The translations under genes were made by a program, and so were the position numbers. The notes below the pieces were generated by a model, which did no database searches, was not told the origin of the DNA, and saw only the letters and a program-made list of their open reading frames with translations. A stretch of 10,690 nt of DNA. Source: Nitrospirae bacterium GWC2_42_7 (GTDB taxonomy: Bacteria > Nitrospirota > Thermodesulfovibrionia > Thermodesulfovibrionales > UBA6898). Below are positions 1 to 4,633 of this stretch, piece after piece. Positions within the stretch are counted from its first letter, which is position 1, and the number at the start of each line of letters is the position of its first letter. The stretch covers positions 1 to 10,690 of the forward strand of contig MHDW01000215.1 of assembly GCA_001803645.1 (NCBI GenBank), given 5' to 3'.

Positions 1-1
1 T

Positions 2-523
2 GACGCTGATAATGACGGCATAGGTGATGTCTGCGACAATTGTTCTTTAACGGCCAATGCGGATCAAGCTGATGCTGATAATGACGGCATAGGTGATGTC
101 TGTGATACGTGCCCTAATGATCCGTTGGACCAATGTGTGTTTGTTGGCCCTCTCCCGGACCTCACCGGCAGCTGGTATGAGCCTTTAACAGAAAAATGCA
201 AAGAGAAAAAAGAGGGGCTTGTATGCAAGGTCAAAGGCAAGCTGATCATCCGTAACATAGGCGATGTAGATGCTGAGTATGTTGTGTTCAGGTTCTATCT
301 GTCTGATGATGACAGCTATGATGCAGGCGATATCTTATTAAAAGCAGACTTCATGTACAATGTAAATGTTGGGAAAGATTACAAGAAGTCTTTCAATCTC
401 ACACTGCCTGTTGGTATGAGCCTTGAAGGCAGATACATAATTGTATATATTGACGCTGAAAATGCAGCGGTAGAATCCGATGAGAACAATAACTTTGTTG
501 TGTACGGAGAAGAAGATACTTAA
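2..523 (+). CDS. Secreted protein, C-terminal part: thrombospondin type 3 repeats plus CARDB domain (5' partial)
   Basis: The reading frame is open from the window edge to a TAA at 521-523, so only the last 173 residues are seen and the start lies outside. The first 40 or so residues carry two thrombospondin type 3 units with the Asp-rich calcium loop ([14 protein letters not shown], then [14 protein letters not shown]). In this family Ca2+ is bound by the Asp side chains and the Cys pair stabilises the fold. From about residue 52 the sequence matches a CARDB-like beta-sandwich: [19 protein letters not shown], a DAGDILL segment, then [20 protein letters not shown], the typical end of the fold. 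Two cysteines 9 residues apart near the CARDB start could form a disulfide. No sorting signal, PEP-CTERM or membrane anchor is visible at the C-terminus. An exported or cell-surface role, such as adhesion or matrix, is inferred; the ligand is unknown. Confidence 0.85.
   Translation, partial: DADNDGIGDVCDNCSLTANADQADADNDGIGDVCDTCPNDPLDQCVFVGPLPDLTGSWYEPLTEKCKEKKEGLVCKVKGKLIIRNIGDVDAEYVVFRFYLSDDDSYDAGDILLKADFMYNVNVGKDYKKSFNLTLPVGMSLEGRYIIVYIDAENAAVESDENNNFVVYGEEDT
5..102 (+). repeat. Direct DNA repeat encoding two thrombospondin type 3 units
   Basis: A 29-bp stretch beginning GCTGATAATGACGGCATAGG occurs identically at 5-33 and 74-102. The period is 69 bp, or 23 codons, so the reading frame is kept. 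Each copy encodes one [10 protein letters not shown] calcium loop. Identity at third codon positions points to recent duplication or gene conversion within a longer repeat array that begins left of the window. Confidence 0.85.
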
Positions 524-550
524 TAAAATTTCCTTAAGTATTTGATCCTA

Positions 551-592
551 AGCTAACCCCTTCTCAAAACTTGTTTTGGAAAGGGGTTAGCT
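551..592 (+). terminator. Strong hairpin after the CARDB gene, possible terminator without U-tract
   Basis: Arms AGCTAACCCCTT (551-562) and AAGGGGTTAGCT (581-592) are perfectly complementary over 12 bp. The stem continues after one mismatch through CAAAAC/GTTTTG to a small loop, so almost the whole 42 bases fold. It sits 27 bases after the stop codon, where a terminator is expected. The bases after it (AAAGCTCAAG) and those on the opposite strand are not T-rich, so this is not a textbook intrinsic terminator. It may protect the mRNA 3' end or assist termination. Confidence 0.5.
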
Positions 593-628
593 AAAGCTCA
601 AGAAAATAGAATGGCAGTGGTAAGGATC

Positions 629-655
629 TTCTTATCGATCGTGTTGAAATAAGAA
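629..655. repeat. Inverted repeat overlapping the putative thrS promoter
   Basis: TTCTTAT (629-635) and ATAAGAA (649-655) are perfect inverted copies 13 bases apart, with the palindrome CGATCG at the left of the spacer. The right half overlaps the last base of the proposed -35 box. It could be an operator or only a chance AT-rich repeat; no known regulator site is recognised. Confidence 0.3.
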
Positions 656-673
656 AAACATATCATGTATCAT
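644..673 (+). promoter_or_regulatory. Putative sigma-70-type promoter for thrS
   Basis: TTGAAA at 644-649 and TATCAT at 668-673 are separated by 18 bases, each close to consensus. Transcription would start near 680 and leave a leader of about 40 bases before the thrS ribosome-binding site. No T-box, Thr-rich leader peptide or terminator hairpin is seen in that leader. Confidence 0.4.
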
Positions 674-706
674 AATTCCAGTTTGTCCTTTAATTTCTTT
701 TAATCC

Positions 707-722
707 GGAGGTATCGAACATC
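707..722 (+). promoter_or_regulatory. Ribosome-binding site that places thrS initiation at an ATC codon
   Basis: GGAGG at 707-711 is followed by an 8-base spacer and then ATC at 720-722, in frame with thrS. No ATG, GTG or TTG occurs in this frame between the upstream stop (645-647) and ATG 843. No comparable Shine-Dalgarno precedes ATG 843 (upstream bases TGCGACCTTAAC). The site therefore argues for initiation at or next to 720 with a non-canonical codon. Confidence 0.6.
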
Positions 723-2615
723 AAACTTAAAGAAGAAAACGGAAAAGAAACTGTAATAAGTTCAATTCCTGAAATTGAGAAACAGCTCAAAAAACTTAAG
801 GCAATTGCTGTAAGTATAAACGGGCAACTCTGCGACCTTAACATGGTCAAGCAAGCCACGGACACTGATACTTTTGAAGCTGTTACATTTGATTCTGAGG
901 CAGGCAGAGATATCTACAGGCACAGCACTTCGCATGTTATGGCACATGCTGTGAAAAAACTTTTTCCAACAGCAAAGCTGGCTATAGGCCCTTCTATCCA
1001 TGATGGTTTTTATTACGATTTTGATATGGAGAAGGCGTTTACACCAGAAGACCTCATTGCTATTGAAAAAGAAATGCAGAAGTTAATCAAAAAGGATTCT
1101 CCCTTTGTCAGGAAGGATATGTCTCGTGATGAGGCATTGCGCCTTTTCAAGGATATGGGTGATATATACAAGGTGGAACTTCTTAATGAGATAACTGACG
1201 ATAATGTTTCAGTTTACGAGGAGGATGGCTTCCTAGATCTCTGCAGAGGCCCTCATCTTGTTTCAACAGGTAAGATAGCAGCGTTCAAACTTTTGAGTAT
1301 TGCAGGAGCGTACTGGAGGGGAAATGAAAAGAACAAGATGCTCCAGAGGATCTACGGCACTTCTTTTAATAACCCCGGCGAACTTAAAGAATATCTTGAT
1401 CTTCTCGAAGAGATCAAGAAAAGAGACCATAGAAGGCTCGGAAAGGAACTGGATCTCTTCAGTATTAATGATGAGATAGGTTCAGGGCTTGTGCTATGGC
1501 ATCCCAACGGAGCAGTAATACGCAAGACAATAGAAGATCTTTGGAGAGATGAACACATAAAGGCTAATTATAAACTGCTTTATACTCCGCATATTGCGCG
1601 GCTTGAACTTTGGAACAGGAGCGGACATCTCGACTACTACAAGGAAAATATGTATTCTCCGATGGAGATAGAGGGCGTGGATTATGAGCTAAAACCTATG
1701 AACTGCCCGTTTCATCTTGCGATCTATAAGAGTTCTCTGAGGAGTTACCGCGATCTGCCTATAAGATATGCAGAGCTGGGAACTGTCTACAGGTTCGAAC
1801 GTTCAGGAGTTCTGCACGGCCTTATGCGCGTAAGGGGTTTTACCCAGGATGATGCGCACATATTCTGCACTGACGACCAGATCGAAGACGAAATACTGAA
1901 GATACTTGATTTTACGATTTTTATACTAAAGACCTTTGGTTTTGAAAAGTATGATATTTATCTCTCTACAAGGCCTGAAAAATTTGTCGGCACTGAAGAA
2001 CACTGGCAGAGGTCAACTGAGGCCCTGAAAAAGGCGCTTGAAACAAAAGGACTTGAATTCATGGTTGATCCCGGCGAAGGTGTTTTTTACGGGCCAAAAA
2101 TAGATATTAAGGTGAAAGACTCTCTCGGCAGGGCCTGGCAATGCAGTACAATACAGCTTGATTTTAACAATCCTGAACGATTTGACATAAGTTACAGGGG
2201 AGCTGATGGACGGGAGCACAGGCCTATTATGATACACAGGGCTTTGATGGGCTCACTCGAAAGGTTCTTTGGGATCTTAATAGAGCATTACGCAGGAGCG
2301 TTTCCTGTATGGCTTGCGCCTGTTCAGATATCTGTACTAACGATTGCAGAGAGGCATTCAGAATATGCAGGAGAGATATTTGCAAAACTAAAGCAGAAGG
2401 GCATCAGGGCTGAACTCGATTCTGACAGCGAGAAAATAGGGAATAAGATCAGGAAGAGCTCTATCAGAAAAATACCGTTTTCGGTTATAATCGGCGACAA
2501 GGAAATAGCTGAAAACAGCCTAATGGTCAGAGTGCGCAGCGGGGAGAATTTAGGTCCATTCGATCAGGATGGATTAATATCTTTTCTTGAAGAAAAGATA
2601 AACTCAAGGGAATAA
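720..2615 (+). CDS. thrS: Threonyl-tRNA synthetase
   Basis: This cytoplasmic class II synthetase joins threonine to tRNA-Thr using ATP. Starting at ATC 720 gives 631 residues, the usual bacterial length. Domain order is TGS (about 1-60), the editing domain with HSTSH (H68, H72) and H76 plus CRGPH (C175), the class II catalytic core, and the anticodon-binding domain (about 530-631). The catalytic zinc ligands appear as C329 (MNCPFH), H380 (DDAHIFC) and H506 (MIHRALMGS). All lie 5 residues below E. coli C334, H385 and H511, which supports the 720 start. The first ATG (843) would remove 41 residues of a clearly coding TGS domain, in which the protein reads IKLKEENGKET and later AVSINGQLCDLN. A sequencing error in the start codon cannot be excluded. 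It is followed by rpmI, not infC. The enzyme identity is certain; the start is less so. Confidence 0.95.
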   Translation: MKLKEENGKETVISSIPEIEKQLKKLKAIAVSINGQLCDLNMVKQATDTDTFEAVTFDSEAGRDIYRHSTSHVMAHAVKKLFPTAKLAIGPSIHDGFYYDFDMEKAFTPEDLIAIEKEMQKLIKKDSPFVRKDMSRDEALRLFKDMGDIYKVELLNEITDDNVSVYEEDGFLDLCRGPHLVSTGKIAAFKLLSIAGAYWRGNEKNKMLQRIYGTSFNNPGELKEYLDLLEEIKKRDHRRLGKELDLFSINDEIGSGLVLWHPNGAVIRKTIEDLWRDEHIKANYKLLYTPHIARLELWNRSGHLDYYKENMYSPMEIEGVDYELKPMNCPFHLAIYKSSLRSYRDLPIRYAELGTVYRFERSGVLHGLMRVRGFTQDDAHIFCTDDQIEDEILKILDFTIFILKTFGFEKYDIYLSTRPEKFVGTEEHWQRSTEALKKALETKGLEFMVDPGEGVFYGPKIDIKVKDSLGRAWQCSTIQLDFNNPERFDISYRGADGREHRPIMIHRALMGSLERFFGILIEHYAGAFPVWLAPVQISVLTIAERHSEYAGEIFAKLKQKGIRAELDSDSEKIGNKIRKSSIRKIPFSVIIGDKEIAENSLMVRVRSGENLGPFDQDGLISFLEEKINSRE

Positions 2616-2644
2616 AGACATAAGCGAAAGGGATGTTGGCCGGA

Positions 2645-2672
2645 ACATAAAGGTCAATTTTATGCTTTATGT
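2645..2672 (+). other. Hairpin between thrS and the rpmI promoter
   Basis: ACATAAAG (2645-2652) and CTTTATGT (2665-2672) are perfect 8-bp complements around a 12-base loop, 29 bases after the thrS stop. An alternative fold, CATAAA with TTTATG at 2659-2664, overlaps it. The following bases (CAGTTTCAATG) are not a U-tract. It may mark the end of the thrS transcript or have no function. Confidence 0.35.
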
Positions 2673-2680
2673 CAGTTTCA

Positions 2681-2709
2681 ATGACAAATAAATTTATTTA
2701 GGTTATAAT
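2681..2709 (+). promoter_or_regulatory. Strong sigma-70-type promoter for rpmI-rplT-pheST
   Basis: ATGACA at 2681-2686 (5 of 6 matches to TTGACA) and a perfect TATAAT at 2704-2709 are spaced by the ideal 17 bases. Start of transcription is expected near 2716, about 70 bases before rpmI. It lies in the gap where infC would normally be found, so the ribosomal protein genes can be transcribed independently of thrS. Confidence 0.7.
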
Positions 2710-2728
2710 TCATAACTGATTTCACGGG

Positions 2729-2774
2729 AATGAGAAGCGTTGAAATTTAATGTTTCTCATTTTTGATTTTTTAT
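2729..2774 (+). terminator. Intrinsic-terminator-like hairpin in the rpmI leader (candidate attenuator)
   Basis: AATGAGAAGCGTT (2729-2741) pairs with AATGTTTCTCATT (2749-2761) over 13 bp with two G-U pairs, closing a 7-base loop. It is followed at once by TTTGATTTTTTA (2762-2773). The structure sits between the promoter at 2681-2709 and the rpmI Shine-Dalgarno (GGAGG, 2777-2781), so it would act on transcripts from that promoter as well as on thrS read-through. L20-dependent termination in an infC-rpmI-rplT leader is known in Bacillus. Whether L20 acts here is inference from position, and no competing antiterminator fold was identified. Confidence 0.6.
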
Positions 2775-2786
2775 CTGGAGGAAGAA

Positions 2787-2984
2787 ATGCCAAAGATCAA
2801 GACGCACAGAGGAGCAGCAAAGAGATTCAAGATAACTGCAAGTGGCAAGGTCAAGAGAAGCAAATGTTTTACAAGTCATCTTTTAACTTGTAAGAACAAG
2901 AAAAAGAAAAGGAATTTAAGGACCGCAGTTATTCTTTCACCTGCTGATAGCGCTAATATCAAAAGATTATTGCCATATATGTAA
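2787..2984 (+). CDS. rpmI: 50S ribosomal protein L35
   Basis: A 65-residue, very basic protein of the large ribosomal subunit. The start [20 protein letters not shown] and the following GKVKRSK segment are the family signature, and the length is normal. GGAGG at 2777-2781 lies 5 bases before ATG 2787; an upstream in-frame TTG at 2763 falls inside the terminator U-tract and is not the start. The central [19 protein letters not shown] stretch is a common variant of the usual H-L-x-x-K-x-x-K-x-K-R-x-L-R motif. It is first in the rpmI-rplT-pheST transcript from the promoter at 2681-2709. Confidence 0.97.
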   Translation: MPKIKTHRGAAKRFKITASGKVKRSKCFTSHLLTCKNKKKKRNLRTAVILSPADSANIKRLLPYM

Positions 2985-3001
2985 TATAAACAGAAAGCAA
3001 G

Positions 3002-3040
3002 AACCAAGAAATTAAAATTCAAAAAATTCCTGGTTTTATT
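3002..3040 (+). other. Hairpin with T-rich tail between rpmI and rplT
   Basis: AACCAAGAA (3002-3010) pairs with TTCCTGGTT (3027-3035) with one A-C mismatch, and TTATTT follows. The loop is 16 bases and AT-rich. It resembles a weak terminator or an mRNA processing structure between two genes that are normally co-transcribed, and ends shortly before the rplT ribosome-binding site. Significance is uncertain. Confidence 0.3.
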
Positions 3041-3058
3041 TAGATCAAGGAGGATGAG

Positions 3059-3418
3059 ATGCCGAGGGCAAAAGGTGGTTTTAAAACAAGAAGAAGAAAG
3101 AAAAAAATCTTAGAAAGGGCCAAGGGTTATTACGGCGGAAGAAGCCGTCTTTATAAAGTAGCATCAGAGACAATTGATAAAGGGTTTCAGCACGCATACA
3201 GGGACAGAAAAGCCAAAAAACGTGAGTTCAGGTCACTCTGGATCATCAGGATAAACGCAGCTGTCCGTGCAATGGGCATGAATTACAGCCAGTTCATATC
3301 CGGCCTCAAAAAGGCCAATATTTTATTAGATCGGAAGGCGCTGGCAGATCTGGCGTATTCTGAACCAAAGGCATTCAGCCAGATAGCTGAAACTGTAAAA
3401 AAGCAATTAGCAGCATAA
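3059..3418 (+). CDS. rplT: 50S ribosomal protein L20
   Basis: This 119-residue protein binds 23S rRNA directly and is needed early in 50S assembly. The N-terminal basic extension ([20 protein letters not shown]), then [15 protein letters not shown], the Trp-containing [14 protein letters not shown] helix and [14 protein letters not shown] are the standard L20 features; length is typical. AAGGAGG at 3047-3053 is 5 bases from ATG 3059. A closer ATG at 3054 is out of frame. The stop codon is 4 bases before pheS. In enterobacteria and Bacillus, L20 represses its own operon, which makes it the prime candidate ligand for the leader structure at 2729-2774; that is inference. Confidence 0.98.
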   Translation: MPRAKGGFKTRRRKKKILERAKGYYGGRSRLYKVASETIDKGFQHAYRDRKAKKREFRSLWIIRINAAVRAMGMNYSQFISGLKKANILLDRKALADLAYSEPKAFSQIAETVKKQLAA

Positions 3419-3422
3419 ATCT

Positions 3423-4436
3423 GTGGATGAACTGCTTTCTATAAGAAAGTCCTTTCAGGATGAGATAGAAGCAGCCGAGGATTTAACCGGACTCCAGCAG
3501 ATAAAGATCAAATACACTGGAAAAAAAGGGCTTTTGTCTGCAAAGATGAAGTCCCTTTCTTCCATCCCGCCTGATAAACGACCGGCATTCGGCAGTGCAA
3601 TCAATGAAGTAAAGAATTTTATTGAAGATATTTTGACGCAGAGGGAAGTGCTTCTGAAAGGCAAGGATAAGGAGAAGCGCCTCCAATCAGAAAGGCTGGA
3701 TATTTCCCTGCCCGGCAAATTCATTCCTTTTGGCAACGGGCATCCCATAGTGCAGATCCTCGAAGAGATAAAGGACATTTTTTCCTCTATGGGCTTTGAT
3801 ATCGAAGAAGGCCCTGAGATCGAGCTCGATCACTATAATTTTGAGGCATTAAATATACCAAAAGACCATCCTGCAAGAGACATGCAAGATACTTTCTATA
3901 TTTCGGATGATGTTGTTTTGAGAACTCATACGTCTCCGGTGCAGATAAGGGTGATGGAGAAACGAAAACCGCCGCTGCAGATCATCGCACCCGGCAAGGT
4001 CTACAGATGTGATGCGGATTTGTCGCATACTCCCATGTTCCATCAGGTAGAGGGATTAATGGTTGATAAGGATATTTCCTTCAGCGATCTAAAGGGTGTG
4101 CTCGAGCTGTTCATACACAGTCTTTTCGGAAAAGATACACCTGTGAGATTTCGTCCAAGCTATTTCCCTTTTACTGAACCTAGCGCTGAGGTTGATATAG
4201 GATGCATTTTTTGTTCAGGCAAGGGCTGCAGGGTCTGCAAGACAACAGGATGGCTCGAGATACTCGGCTCCGGACTTGTAAATCCAAAGGTCTTTGAAAT
4301 GGCGGGTTATGATCCCGGCGAATATTCTGGTTTTGCCTTTGGTATGGGTGTTGAAAGGATCACTATGTTGAAATATTCTATTGATGATATAAGGCTTTTT
4401 TATGAAAACGATCTGAGGTTTTTGAGACAATTCTGA
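3423..4436 (+). CDS. pheS: Phenylalanyl-tRNA synthetase alpha subunit
   Basis: The catalytic subunit of the alpha2-beta2 enzyme that charges tRNA-Phe with phenylalanine. It has 337 residues, normal for the family. An N-terminal coiled-coil tRNA-binding region (about 1-90) is followed by the class II catalytic core. Visible core features are [11 protein letters not shown], motif 2 around [10 protein letters not shown] (H207), and motif 3 [18 protein letters not shown] from G307. The CxxC-x4-CxxC cluster C261, C264, C269, C272 ([18 protein letters not shown]) recurs in many bacterial PheS and may hold zinc. Translation starts at GTG 3423; the ATG at 3427 is out of frame. No clear Shine-Dalgarno precedes it and the rplT stop is only 4 bases upstream, so coupled translation is likely. 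pheT lies 197 bases downstream instead of directly adjoining. Confidence 0.97.
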   Translation: MDELLSIRKSFQDEIEAAEDLTGLQQIKIKYTGKKGLLSAKMKSLSSIPPDKRPAFGSAINEVKNFIEDILTQREVLLKGKDKEKRLQSERLDISLPGKFIPFGNGHPIVQILEEIKDIFSSMGFDIEEGPEIELDHYNFEALNIPKDHPARDMQDTFYISDDVVLRTHTSPVQIRVMEKRKPPLQIIAPGKVYRCDADLSHTPMFHQVEGLMVDKDISFSDLKGVLELFIHSLFGKDTPVRFRPSYFPFTEPSAEVDIGCIFCSGKGCRVCKTTGWLEILGSGLVNPKVFEMAGYDPGEYSGFAFGMGVERITMLKYSIDDIRLFYENDLRFLRQF

Positions 4437-4449
4437 TTAATTTTTCAAT

Positions 4450-4481
4450 ACCCCATCCCGAAAGTCTTCGGGACTGTGGGT
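4450..4481. repeat. Hairpin just after pheS, flanking the larger palindrome
   Basis: CCCGAA (4457-4462) and TTCGGG (4467-4472) form a 6-bp stem with an AGTC loop. Outer bases ACCC (4450-4453) and GGGT (4478-4481) can extend it after an internal loop. No U-tract follows on either strand. It lies 13 bases after the pheS stop and 10 bases before the 94-bp palindrome, so both may belong to one inserted repeat element. Confidence 0.5.
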
Positions 4482-4491
4482 GTCCCTATAC

Positions 4492-4585
4492 TTCCCTCCC
4501 CCTTGAGGGGGGAGGGTTAGGGTGGGGGTGATTAAGATGCTATTTTCACCCTCCCCTTCATCCCCTCCCCTCAAGGGAGGGGAGA
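4492..4585. repeat. GC-rich 94-bp palindrome between pheS and pheT (REP/MITE-like)
   Basis: Left arm 4492-4531 and right arm 4546-4585 pair without gaps over 40 positions around a 14-base loop (TTAAGATGCTATTT). There are 5 mismatches and 6 G-T pairs. Each arm is itself built around a smaller palindrome, CCCCTTGAGGGG-like at 4499-4510 and CCCCTCAAGGGAGGGG at 4567-4582. The element is far richer in G and C than the flanking genes and has no coding potential of its own. The structure resembles a pair of inverted REP units or a small transposon-derived element. In the pheST mRNA it would fold into a very stable hairpin. No target-site duplication was identified by eye and no U-tract follows. Confidence 0.75.
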
Positions 4586-4633
4586 ATTTAGATATCCAGC
4601 CGTCTCTGCGGCGGGGAGGTTGATTGGAGCGAT

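Noticed and set aside
611..652. Short reading frame upstream of thrS as a leader peptide
   Set aside because: The 13-residue peptide has no threonine, no ribosome-binding site and no following terminator/antiterminator pair.
665..703. Frameshift joining ATG 665 to thrS
   Set aside because: That frame ends in TAA at 701-703, before the TGS coding sequence begins, and its short peptide shows no ThrS similarity.
843..845. ATG 843 as the thrS start
   Set aside because: It would remove 41 residues of a clearly coding TGS domain and has no ribosome-binding site. The upstream frame matches ThrS and is preceded by GGAGG at a good distance.
2616..2786. Degenerate infC remnant
   Set aside because: No IF3-like peptide was seen in any frame; the segment is accounted for by hairpins, a promoter and a ribosome-binding site.
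4492..4585. Palindrome as an intrinsic terminator between pheS and pheT
   Set aside because: No T-rich tract follows on either strand, and termination here would separate two subunits of one enzyme.
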